From NCBI GenBank assembly GCA_000310025.1, contig FN649736.1, positions 1,791,552-1,832,858 on the forward strand: DNA of 41,307 bases. Reading direction: 5' to 3'. Below the pieces are notes generated by a model, which had not been told where the DNA came from, searched no databases, and saw only the letters and a list, made by a program, of their open reading frames with translations. A program made the position numbers and the translations under genes. This stretch comes from Ectocarpus siliculosus (taxonomy: Eukaryota; Sar; Phaeophyceae; Ectocarpales; Ectocarpaceae). How positions within the stretch are numbered: position 1 is the stretch's first letter; the number at the start of each line of letters is the position of its first letter. Below are positions 10,901-22,370 of this stretch, piece after piece.

Positions 10901-13900
10901 CAACGTAAAAAAAGGAGGGGAAAAATGAATGAAAAAAATCCTTGGTCTTGCCTTCCTCCTGTGTGACCCCGACGTCCAGAATGAACATTGGCGGACACAA
11001 ACAGCGTCTTGCTTCTTGAATGTAAAGTCACGACTCCGGTTAACAACGAACTAGTGACAGCAGGCCCGCAGTCTCCTGAATAACCGCTTTAGAACTTTCA
11101 CCACATGTTGCGGAACGTATACCTATAAATCCGCAAGAAGAAAAGGCAAGTTATCTGGACTGCTAGCAAGTCCCATGTCACGGTGACCTTCGCCACACTT
11201 CGCTTTCAGTCTAAGCCTTGGAAAATTCGAAAATCAATCGCTGCTTCACCGCTGTTGCACTGCCTGGCCGCCGCTTTCCAGGCCTGTTTACCTCTTGCAC
11301 TGGTGTTGGTGTTCGCCCTGTGTACCTGGAGGTGGTACAAGGGCAAGCTACCGGCAAGGCAGACACGAGCCGCCGACGAAACGGCCGTAGCGGCTAACCT
11401 CAGAGATGAGGAGGAAGGGGCACGCGACCCGCCGCCACCTGTTCCCATCAGAGGTCCCGAAGGAGGGGCTGTGGCAGGAGCGGCAAGAGCGGTGGTAGTA
11501 CGTCCCGCTGTCCTGAACCAAACCCTTGAAGAGATCGAGGAGGGATCGGCCGCGGAGGCTCCAGCAATCGTTGTCAACACCAGCGGTGATGGCCGGCGAG
11601 GTAGGCGGGCGCCCTCTCCCGCCGTCGGTTGTGGGGGTCTCCAGCGTGAGGCGCGAGTACGGTCACCCCCTGGTCGTGTTGGAGTTCCGGATGGGGCAGC
11701 GGCGATCGTTGCGGCGACACCACATCATGCTGGCCTCAACCGTGTCTTGGAGGATGGTGTAGAAGAGGTGGAGAGAGTGGCGGTTGTACGGATGCCCAAC
11801 ATCGCGGCCGTCGATGTGGTACCGCATCCTGCGGTACCCCTTACAGGTGTCCATCAGGGGGGAGAGGCGTGTCTACCTGCCGATGGCATCGCAGACAACA
11901 GCGGAGGAGAAGAAGGGGCGCATCAAGCCGCGGTGGGCTTGCTACCGATACTTCACCGTGGTGAGGATTTCGACCTATCACATCTCCCGGCAGGCCTTGG
12001 GGATGTCGAGCAGGATGGAGGTGCAGTGTTGCCGCCGGGTCTCTTCGGATATTTGGGTGAAGAGGGGGGAAAGGTGGAGGAAGAGAGGGTGGCGGAGGTC
12101 CGGATGCCCACCATCGCCGCCACCGATGTGGTACCGCGTCCCGAGGTACGCTCTGGAGGTGTCCATCAGGGGGGGGAGGCGTGTCTACCTACCGACGTCA
12201 TCGGAGACAACAGCGGAGGAGAAGAATGGGGGCGGCAAGCCGCGGTGGGCTTGCTGCCGACACTTGACCATGGTGAGGACTTCGACCTATCACACCTCCC
12301 GGCAGGCCTTGGGGATGTCGAGCAGGAGGGCGGGGTAGTGTTGCCGCCGGGTCTCTTCGGATGTTTGGGTGAAGAGGGGGGAAAGGTGGAGGAAGAGAAG
12401 GTGGCTGAGGCCCGGATGCCCCCCATCGCCGCCACCGATGTCGTACCGCGTCCCGAGGTACGCTCTGGAGGTGTCCATCAGGGGGGGGAGGCGTGTCTAC
12501 CTGCCGACGTCATCGGAGACAACAGCGGAGGAGAAGAAGGGGGGCGGCAAGCCGCGGTGGGCTTGCTGCCGACACTTGACCATGGTGAGGACTTCGACCT
12601 ATCACACCTCCCGGCAGGCCTTGGGGATGTCGAGCAGGAGGGCGGGGTAGTGTTGCCGCCGGGTCTCTTCGGATATTTGGGTGAAGAGGAGGAAAAGGTG
12701 GAGGAAGAGAGGGTGGCTGAGGTCCGGATGCCCACCATCGCCGCCACCGATGTCGTACCGCGTCCCGAGGTACGCTCTGGAGGCGTCCATCGGGGGGGGG
12801 AGGCGTGTCTACCTGCCGACGCCATCGGAGACAACCGAGGAGAAGGGGGGCGACAAGCCGCGGTGGGCTTGATGGCGACGCTTGCTGCCAACACCACCGA
12901 AGTCCGCCATGATGAGCAGGCAGAATCATCACATCGCCCAGCACGCTTTGGAGATCGTGCGCAAGGGGGTGGTGGGGCAGTGTTGCCAACGGGCCTCTTC
13001 GGATATCTTGGTGAAGAAGAGGAGAAGGTGGAGGAGAAAGAGGTAGTGGAGTCGGCACACACATCCAGCCTCACAACCGGACACGCGGGGCAAGAGCAGG
13101 GGACTCTGCTACCCGCCGGCCTTCTCGGCTTTCTGGGGGGCGTGGAGGAGGGAGAGGCGGCGCCTCGAGTTGGTCAATCATGCGAGACGAGCCGTCAGCA
13201 CCAGGAAGGGCGGCAGCATGAACCAATCATGCTGCGAGAGAGGATGCAGGCCGGCAACGATCGGGTGGGGCACCGCGAGAGTGCGGCCGGGTGGTGGATG
13301 GCCGAAGAGAAAGGTTCGTACGTGGCCGCCGCTGGTTTTAGTCGGATCGAGAGCAAGCCACGGGACGAACGCTTCTCAGGCGAAGTCTGTTCCGGAAGGA
13401 CGATCGGTGCTACCGCAGACCAGGGCATGCGGGCGGAGGCGACGGGCTTGGAGGGCCGTGCTATGCGGGCTGAGGGGCGTGTCGATATGTTCGATCACCG
13501 TCTTGAGGTGAAGGGGGAAGGGGTGAGGTCTCGCAACGGGAGGTGGTGATACATGCAGATTGTTTTATGTGTTACGCTGACATGTATCAACACCTTGTGC
13601 CCATGCAGCAAGAGTCTTCGCACTAGGAAAACACGGTCGATTTTAGGGTACATCTCTTCTTGCAGAGAATCGCTTCCGTTGTACAGAGAACCACGGCAAA
13701 AAGCAGCTACACCTTGTGTTTTCGGCTGGCAGCACTAGACTCCAGCTAATGCGCGGCGATATAGTCGTGTCCCTCCCGCATGAAACCCGCTTACGATAAC
13801 AGCAATGTCCACATTCAGGTACTGATCACTGTTGTGATGCCCCGCTGTTGTGTGTTCCCTGACACATTGAGAGCTAGCACTTTGTCGGCGCCGCACTTCG

Positions 13901-16900
13901 TTAATGTCCCCTCCCCCCTCGCATAGCCTTTCGGCAGTAAGAGTCGATTGGTGGACCATGAACGAACGTTTTGTCTTGTAACGAAATCCTCGTGCTGCTG
14001 TCGCCCGGTGGCAGGTTGGCGTTGGGGAGCACCTCTGGACGAAGGACGACAAGACATGTGAAGACGTGGCCGTCGGCATGCGACAGGAGCAGCTTGTGTT
14101 GCAGAACATGGACGGCATGGCATCGCATACTCTAGAGGCCAAGGCTGAAGGCAAGGGTCCGCCGTTGCGACCACCGATGAAGCGGGTCCAGATGCTGAAT
14201 TCCATCCTAGATAACTCGCCGTCGGGGACCGCCGCAGGCAAGGGACCGTCAGCAGCGAGGGCTCGGGACAGCAGCATCGCATCGATGGCGTTAGAGGCCA
14301 AGACGGAGGTGAAGGGAGAGGAGTTGAAGCCGGTTCAGGGTCTTCAGGCCTTCTCGCGAGGCGTTCGGGCGGAGGGTGAAGCTCTTCCGTGTATTCCGGA
14401 GGGTCGATCCGCGACGGTCGCGGCGGGAGGGCTACTGTCGACGGCCGGGCCGGGAGACGGGCCCTTGATCCGCGCGCCGTCCGTGGGACAGACTGACCGA
14501 GCTGACGAGCAGACTCGTCAGTCGGCTTTGACGAGTCTGTCGAGGCAAGTCGGGCAGGGATGGCGACAAAGGGGTAGCATCAGGCGCCTTTTCCTGGCCA
14601 ACCTCGCTGAAGTGTGTGCCTCCGGTCAGGTGCAGAGCTTCGCGGTCAATGCCCTGAAGACCGCGGACATGCCTATGGTGCTCGCGCAACCGCTTGGGTA
14701 CGGGTCGTTCGGACGAGTGGACGACGTGTCGTACGCCAGCCTCCCCGGCCAGTCGTTCGCCATGAAGACCGTGACACAGGTGAGCCGTGTACTGCTGCAC
14801 TGTCTAGACGTTGCCACTTTTGCTGCGTACGTGTGCCCGGGTGGAGAGAGCAGGTTTGGCAAGGAGAAGTGTTGCGCTTGAGACACAATCCGACCACCTC
14901 TCGGCCAACACACTCAAGCTGGGCCCCAACCAGGTGAAGGGCATGTAAAACACTCAAGTCCTAATGTGGTTTGTTGGATGCGGCCGCGCCTCACACCCCG
15001 TTTGCCTTGCGACCTCTCTCGTCCAGGCCGCCAGTATGTCGGCGAGGTTCTGTGCGTTGGTGGAGATGACGGTGTTCGCACGGTGAGATTGAGATTGCAC
15101 CATGGGAGAGGACCTGTGTTTGGACGTTTGGGATGTGGGATTTGCGCGTTTGCTCTCCACGCCAGGGTACTGGGAGGGATAGATCAAATCATTCACTGAC
15201 ATGGCAGCAGGAATCGCGGGGATGCCCTCGCGACTGCCGCGGGAAGCCGAAGGCGTCGAGTGCGAACTGTATACGGGCATGAGTCGCGCGTGCTTCTTTG
15301 TTTGTGTAAGGACGACGTCCCCTGCCGTTGCACACACACGAGTGCCACCAGTACAGTACGTCGGTCGTCCCAAATGTACTTTGGTGGCGAGGGTGGCGCT
15401 CCCATTCCATGCCGTGCGTCTAGCGTCCGCACCGACAACGCCTCTACAACCATGTGATGTTTGTCATCAGACCTGGCCCGACCGTAGAATGCTGTCGTAA
15501 GTCCATGTCCTCCTCAAGGCTACACCTTTCACGGGCTGTATATATTGTCCATTTCCATGCGACACTTCCCTACATGAAATGTTCCGTTTCGTGCTTGTTC
15601 CCCAGGCTGGCGCGAACCCCTCACCAAAATGTGCTCGGTGCGCTGTCAATGGACGACGACAGCGACCTGATGCCGATACTATTACCCAAAGCTCGGTGCG
15701 ACTTGGGGTCGTACATCAACTCCGACACCCATGGCCTTGGGGACAAACTAAGGCGAGATGCCCTGCTACACGCTGGCATGCTGCCCCACTGATGACGATT
15801 GGTCTGCCGTTCCTAAGCAATGTTCCACCACACCATGTGTGAAGGTTTGAAGCTGTAACCTACTTCGAACGCATTGATCGTCGGTGCGTCGTGACAAGGC
15901 GGAAGCTGCTGGGCTGATGGCGATAGCACCTTGACTGCGACGGCGTAGACAGTGCTTTTTGTCGAAACCGTCCGTGACATCCAGCTGGTGTGTTCAAGTC
16001 GATTCAGCCTCCCCGAGTTCTGCAGTGCTACCAACTATGTCAAGACTGGTCGCTGACTCATTCCTTCCTCCCTTACCGTTGTTTACCTTCGTTGTCTTTG
16101 CAGGCTGGTGGTTGACCTTGCGAGAGGGGCCCACCATATGCACTCCATGGGATTGGTTCACCGGGATATCAAGCCGGGAAACGTCTTGGTGTTTGAGTCT
16201 GAGGAGCATGGGCTGCATGCCAAGCTGGCGGATTTCGGGTTCGCCGCAGGTGAGGTTGTTTGTTCCCCCGCTGCTGTCCCAACCGTGAGCCGTTCTGGTC
16301 TGACGGCAAAATCCGCTTTGGGCTGTCATCAGTACAAATATCCCCCTGATGCAGAACGTCGTAAAAAGCCGCTTGTGCGTATTCCCCGGGTGCAGGCCGT
16401 GCTCGTATGGTATCCTTTCCGAAATCAGTGTTTGGCTTTGGTCGGAGATATGTGTGTCCTCCGAACGGCAATAGCGCTCCTGGCGACCGCTAATGAATGA
16501 AACCGGTTGGGCCTTTGGGCGTTGTTGAGTGAACCGTTCGTTCAAGACTACACGATTTGGACGGCAGCTCATGCAAGGTGCAATACATGGGCATGTTTTT
16601 CTACTCCCCTCAAGTTATCCTGCTCCCAACCCTCATGCCAACCGCCGAAAACGTGTCGTGTCGCGCTGTTCGGTTCACCATGTCAAACATGTCAAACACC
16701 AACAGAAATCGGGGAGAGGTGTCCGGGGGGAATGGGCACGTCGGGGGCCATGGCCTTCGAGACCATGTCGGCGGATCCAGTGTTGGGTGCACCGGCGCAA
16801 GACGTGGTTTCGGTGGCTGTCGTGCTCTTGATGGTTTGCTTGAAGAGGGAGCGGAGGTGCTCAAACCTCTTCACGCAGCAGGTAGGAGCAGTGCAGATGA

Positions 16901-18495
16901 AGTCAGTCCACGGTATTGTACGACCACACACCCGGAGGGAAAGTGTCTGCGCGCAACCGCACACTGCTGTCCCGGGGTCCTGTTTTCGTTCAGATGGCTC
17001 CCTTTGAAAATGCTCTCCTTGCGATCACATGAGATCCGCTGGTGGCCTGTTCGCTCGTTGTTGTCCGCAATAGTATTTGGTGTGTTTTGGACTGGATGGT
17101 TTTGTACCGAATGGGTGGGTTGGCGCCAACGAACTCTGTATGAACGTCGGTGGTATCTTCACTGCTGTGTGGAATACGCCTGCTCAACCCGTTGGATGTG
17201 GTCATTCCAGCCACCAGCGCCACAAACACAAGAGTTCATTCTCTTCGTAAAACGAGCCTCAACGTAGCTCTGCCGCTGGTTGTTCACAGCTGGGGTACTT
17301 TGCTGCCCGGCAAAGAGTGCATCGAACTTGCGTCGGCACAAGACAGGTGAGCACGAGCTACTGCATGTTTCTGCGCAATACCTTATTGATTTCCAAGCCC
17401 TTCAGTCCCATTGCGTTCCTACCTGAGAACGTGAAACATGAACGTTTATGTGAATTCGCCACGCACCTTACCGCAGGAGCTCAGAACGGCTGACGAGACC
17501 GCTAGGCTGGAAGTCCTCCTGGAACGTACTAGACTCGGCCAGGATGTTTCGCACGAGACCAAACTCTTGGAGGTACGCACCCCGTTGGCAAGAGGGTACT
17601 CTGCCGTCATGTCGTTGTGTGTGCCAGGGGTGTTGTTCCTGCTAGCCACGGTCCCGCATTGTTTGATGTGGTTTTTGCCCCTGGCTCGCCCGGTTGGTAG
17701 TTACCACGTTCGTATGGAATCCCAGTAAACGCCGAAGCGGTTGCTCCGTTCCCTCCGCGTGGAATAGCCTTGAGTATAGGGTAGAAGGAAGAAGGAGGTG
17801 CGTTTCGGCTCCAATTGTGTTCGTGGTTCATTGCCATGTGAATGTTGAGAGGACCCCCTTCCACTCCCGTCATTCATTCACTGCCTTGTTGTGCCTCGGT
17901 AGTTCGAGGTTTCCAGGAGGACGATGGCAGACGGGTCTTTCGTGGCGTGGCTTTCACCGGACAAGTTTGACCTGACGCTTGAATCGTCCGAGAAGGTGAA
18001 TGCAGTAGCGTGCCGTCCGCCCGTTGAATCGTGACCAACGCAGCTGATAAATCGTTCTCTCTCTCGCTATCCATTTCAAGGCGCCATGCACGACTCGCGT
18101 TTCGTCGTCAGCCCGATTTGCCATTTTGTAGAGGACAGTCTGTGACTGCTTGCGGCCAATTCGTCTGAAACATCTCGAAAGGGAACGTTACACCTCGCGA
18201 GATCCGCATCAAGTGGCGATGAATGAAATGAGCAAGAGAGTGACAAGATGGGCGTGTTTTGCATGAACGGCATGGCTTGTTGGGTTTGCTAAGATGTACC
18301 GCGATGTTGCTCTTCTTCCCGCTGGTCCTCGTCGCCTTGCCCAAAAATCAGCTTGTCGGCGTACTCCCGTCCCTCCTGGCGGTCGACCCTGAGAGCAGGG
18401 AAGACATGGACTTTCTCGTCCAGTTTACCTCCCACCTCGCCGAATTGAACAAGGGCTCAGAACAACCCGTAGAGGAGCCCGGGCGTGGGGGATAG
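7918..18495 (+). CDS. Single-pass membrane protein kinase with acidic repeat domain (copy A), about 12 exons
   Basis: Inferred exons are 7918-8037, 9400-9518, 10605-10695, 11210-13522, 14015-14779, 15027-15082, 15606-15752, 16104-16249, 16706-16881, 17290-17346, 17477-17572 and 18352-18495. Phases agree, giving about 1,409 residues. Order: basic N-terminus (MRIWRRKAA); a hydrophobic segment at about 128-150 (LPLALVLVFALCTW) followed by basic residues; a Glu/Gly-rich region with four 104-residue repeats; then a kinase domain. The kinase has the glycine loop GYGSFGRV (1109-1116), lysine in FAMKTV (1132), a helix C glutamate (1149), HRDIKPGN (1223-1230), DFG (1247-1249), MAFE in place of APE (1268-1271) and helix F aspartate (1285). 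The start is set at 7918 because exon 1 is exactly 120 bp in both A and B, beginning at this ATG. Exon 7 uses a GC donor. Exon 10 is the least certain: an alternative exon at 16994 would end at TGA 17030. It is probably an active Ser/Thr or TKL-like kinase. Confidence 0.72.
9787..10511. mobile_element. Foldback (long terminal inverted repeat) element
   Basis: Two arms of about 300 bp, roughly 9787-10078 and 10212-10511, are near-perfect reverse complements separated by about 130 bp. The outer ends are AAGGGCGCGGGGG and its complement. They are flanked by identical AAAGTT hexamers at 9781-9786 and 10512-10517, consistent with a 6-bp target duplication. It lies in intron 2 of kinase copy A and was not seen in the corresponding introns of copies B and C. 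No transposase is encoded; open frames in the arms are mirror-image shadows. Confidence 0.68.
11777..13030 (+). repeat. Coding minisatellite: four 312-bp in-frame repeats in kinase copy A
   Basis: Units start at 11777, 12089, 12401 and 12713, each exactly 312 bp (104 codons) apart. Each unit encodes an opening VRMP block, then VVPRPEV, VHQGGEACLPAD, NSGGEEG, GLLPTLDHGEDFDLSHLPAG, GDVEQ, LPPGLFGYLGEE and VEEER. Units 2 and 3 are nearly identical; unit 1 and the later part of unit 4 have diverged. A further partial unit (LLPAGLLGFLGG) follows near 13110. The region is acidic and Gly-rich, predicted on the opposite side of the membrane segment from the N-terminus. Long antisense frames here are repeat artefacts. 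Confidence 0.9.
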
Positions 18496-20399
18496 AGGAG
18501 AATTCCTCAAGTGTTTTCCTGGCTGTTGTGTTGTTTGCGGTACAGTAGTTCGACGTGTACCAGGAAGTTCATCTTTGTCTGGTGTCTATCGATTGTGATT
18601 GAGCCATTCCAAACGCTCAAGAGTTCATCCTCGTGTTTTTCGGTGGTGGGAGAGGAAAACACGCTATTGGATGGTGTTGGGTCTGGGTCGTAGGTTCGAA
18701 CATCTCGACCAGCACCCCAGCTGTTTGGTGCAATGATAATCGAATGATAGGCCGTGTTTGCCATTGCAGTGGCGGGCGCGGGGAAGGTTTTATCGGGGGT
18801 TCATGAAGGTTGGTTTGGTACCCGACATTCCTGAGTTCCTCGTGTACTTCCCAGGGGATCATGCCAATCTTGCGGTCCGCTGTGACAGCGTTGGCAATGA
18901 ATGCTCTGTCGCAGCTGTGATGCTTGGATTCGATAGAATAGGGTACCGCTCGTCATTTCTTGCTTGCGTGTAGTATTCTGGGAGTTGTGCGATGAAGTCC
19001 CTGTGGCTAAGGTTGGAGTAGCTCGTTCCCAGAGCCACAAATTCATATTCTAGACAACGTTTTCGAGGAGGGGAGAAAAGGTTTTCTGCAAGAACCGTGG
19101 GACACACGGGACTGACGTGTCGGGTGGAGGATGCTGGGAGTACTGTGTGGTATATTTGACACGTACATTACAGGTTAATATGTACATGCGTCGGGTGCTA
19201 TCGCCGTCATACCTATGACGTTAACGTGGCGTGGACTAAATAGGTGAAGTAGGTGATTTTTTCGTCTTACAAGGAACAGCGACAGAACACCTGTTTTCAG
19301 CATGTTCTCTTGGTAATGACGTGCGCCGCGCTGTGCTTGACGGCATGTTGTGTTGCCTCCTTAATGTTCAGAGCCGGGCGGCACCCTTCGCCGATATCCG
19401 GTGGAATATCATGGGGAAAGAAGGCAATGAATGTCAGTTTCATTGCCTCGACTTCAGTGACAAACCGAATGAACTCGACCTAGCCCTCGATTCTGTGGCC
19501 TATTGACGTACGAACTTAGTTCACAGCATGAGAGACGCTCTTGCTCGCAGAATATTACGTCCTTCTACTCCAGACCTATGGACGGAAATCAGGAACGTAT
19601 TTGGTCGCAATCGTTCCAAACTGGGTGTTATGTCTGTATCCCTTTACCTCCCCTTCGATGAGCAATGTCCGATCCCTTTTGGAAGGCAGTGCAATGGTTC
19701 CGTGCCGCCTGCTGCACTGCCAACAACGTGAATGTCCTCTCCTATTCATCGATTCACTTCGTGTAGGTCTGCAAAGCACCGTGTGCACAAGCACCGAAAA
19801 TATTTATCACATATGAGTGCCGGTGGACCGGCGGCTACAGAACAGAAAGCGACTCCGGCTGTGGGTGTCGAGAAAGCGAAATCGTTCGAGGCTGCTACTT
19901 ATTCCCGCACAATTAACCTATCGGTATTGCGTTCAGATCAAGCGTATGGTGCTGATTCCTGTCGTGCGGACCGTGATCGTGTCCCACAATTTTCTTTTTC
20001 TCTTCTCGCAAATTTAACAGACAGATGATTCCCAGGATATGCTGGTATAGTATGAATTAGCAAAGGGCACAGTGCTTGATGATTAACGATTCCCTGAGCA
20101 TCATACAGCGATATTTTCCCTTTGGGTAACAGACTCAACAACACAGTTTGGTGACCATCTTATATACTAAAGAATTTATCTGATAATATGTTTTGCTGTG
20201 AACGTGTAACGGAGTAGCCAATATATTGCTTGGTTGTGAAATGGATGTCGTGGTGCGGCCATACGGAGTATATTTTAGTGGATTGAGAGGTGGGCGCACG
20301 GGCCGCAACTTGTCTTAACTTGCCTGCGGGAGACAGGGGAACGGGCAGCCCCCAGTGCTAACCACCAAAGCATGGAAGCAGGGGGGATTAACCCTTCAT
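18496..20399. other. Intergenic region after kinase copy A
   Basis: No gene was recognised. Open frames around 19320-19500 and 19530-19820 are short and match no family I know. Near 20300-20385 the minus strand resembles the 5' half of a tRNA (a GGTGGTTAGCAC D-arm-like stretch), but no convincing T-arm follows, so it is at best a tRNA-derived relic. Confidence 0.4.
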
Positions 20400-22370
20400 T
20401 AGACAGAAGGAGTGAAAATTGCCGCACACGGCTTTCGTGTAGCCCCATTTTTCGCCGATCGGTACGATTTTCCCCTCGATTGTCACGTTGTTTCGCAGAA
20501 TTTTCACTTCTTCAACAGTGATTGTCATGCTGAAATAAAAGGCGCATCATTTCATTTCAGATGCATATCGGTTCCCTCCGCGAGGCAGCCACATCGAAGC
20601 CCACACTGATAGAGATCTTTGGCCACGATGCCCCGGGTTTTCATAATTCTGATGGGATCCACATGTGTGTGGGAGTGGGGACTCGGTTTCGCAAAGTGAC
20701 TTCGCCCTCGGTATTATTGTCATGGGAAAACACAAAGAGCCAAAATTGTCACGTAGGGTTATTACCGTGAAGTAGCCTGTTGGAGGGAGTCGGTGCTTGG
20801 TTTTCAAAGCACGACGTCGGGCACGGAATACCTTGCCATGAATATCATGGGCAAGAGATAGGGAGTGAACTTCGCGATGCCCGTTTCCTTGGAGCTCTAT
20901 TTCTTCAACGACCGAGATACCATTTCCCTTGGGTGCCACATGATATTGGTATTGTTTCCGTGTAAGTTTCATATGAAATTCTTCAACAGTGTCGTGTTTC
21001 TGCAGCCATAGAGCATTTGAATTCAGATGCATATCGGTTCCGTCCGCGAGGAAGCGAAGTCGAAGCCGACAACGACATGGACCGTCGGCGAAGTCGAAGC
21101 CGAAAGTAGCAGTGATCTTCGACAACAGCGCCCCGCGATTTCGTAGGTCTGATGCAGTAGGACCCAACCTGGGATACATGTGTGTGGGCGTGTGGACTCG
21201 ATTTCACGACGGGACTTGCGACATAAATCCCTGGTTATGAATGTCATGGGCAAGAATCACAGAGTGAAAGTAGTCACGTTGGGGTGCGACAGTGAGACAG
21301 ATTGCTGAAGCGAGTGTGGACTCGATTTTCAAACTGGGCTGTGGAACATCGAAAAACCTTGCTATGAAAAGCATGGGCAAGAATGAAGGAGTGAACTTCG
21401 TGATGCCTGTTTCCGTGGAGCCTTACTTGTTCAACGATCCATACCATTTTCCCTTGGGATGTCACAATCGTTCGTCATGATTTCACATCCAACGCTTCAA
21501 CACTGTCGTGTTACTGAAGCCGCAGAGTTTTGTGTCATGCATGATGGGTTCCCTCGACTAACAGCTAAGTACGTCGCCGCTGGCAGTGAAACAGATATTT
21601 GGCAACGAAGTACCGCGATTTCATTCGTCTAATGGCATGCAAATCAGAGAGACATGTGTGTGAGAGTAGGACTCGCAGACATGTGTGTGGGAGCAGGACT
21701 CGGTTTCACAAAGGGACGGAGAACACGGAAAATCCCCACTATGAAAACCATGGGCAAAGAGTGAACTGCGTGATGCCCGTTCCCGTGAAGCTTCATGTTA
21801 TAACGATCCGTGTTGTTTTCCTTGGAATGTCACACAAATCCCGTATGATGTTCACATACAATTCTTCAACAGTTGTGTCGACTGAAGCTGAACAGTATAG
21901 GGTAGTTGGATGACGGTTTCCTCGACGAGGAAGCCACGTCGCAGGTGACAGTGCCATAGCGTTTTGGCAACGACGCCCCGCGATTTCGTGATTTCATATC
22001 TGCCTCTGATGGCATCCAACCAAGAAGACAAGCGGGCCGGGGTTGGGCCACGGTTTCACACCACACCGAACCCTGGGTAAGAATGAAGCAATGGAAAGAA
22101 TGAGTGAATTGTCACGTAGGGTTGCGGCAGTGAAACACATTGTTGGAGGGAGTCGGGACTCGGTTTTCCCGCCGCGACGTGGAACACCTGAAACTTTTTT
22201 CTATGAACACGACCACGGGCAAGAATGAAAGAGTGAACTTCGTGATGCCCGTTTCGTGGAGCCCCGTTTCTTCAACCATCCATGCCATATCCCCTCGGGA
22301 TGTCATTGGGGATGTTACAATATTTCACATCCAATAGTTCAGTCGTGATACTGGGGCCGCAGAGCCTAGT
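20400..22370. repeat. Degenerate satellite-like tandem array
   Basis: About five direct copies of a unit of roughly 365-510 bp can be followed by shared words. TTCTTCAACAGT-like sites occur near 20513, 20990, 21500, 21865 and 22335. ATGGGCAAGA with GAGTGAAC follows in most units, as do GGTTCC-CTCGACGAGG and ACATGTGTGTGGG. The copies are diverged and carry small indels. The 210-residue minus-strand frame at 20547-21179 runs across unit boundaries and recurs in pieces in the other units, so it is a repeat artefact rather than a gene. Confidence 0.65.

Noticed and set aside
10184-10903. 239-residue minus-strand frame
   Set aside because: It crosses the right arm of the foldback element and antisense of kinase exon 3, so it is not an independent gene.
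12166-13074. Long minus-strand frames across the kinase repeat region
   Set aside because: They recur with the 312-bp period in antisense and have Pro/Ser-rich composition, typical of shadows of a GC-rich coding repeat.
20300-20385. Possible tRNA gene on the minus strand (GGTGGTTAGCAC)
   Set aside because: The D-arm-like part and a G-rich anticodon stem can be drawn, but no T-arm or matching acceptor stem was found.
20547-21179. 210-residue minus-strand reading frame
   Set aside because: It is built from satellite-like repeat units and is repeated in pieces at 21274-21465 and 22112-22306, with no recognisable domain.
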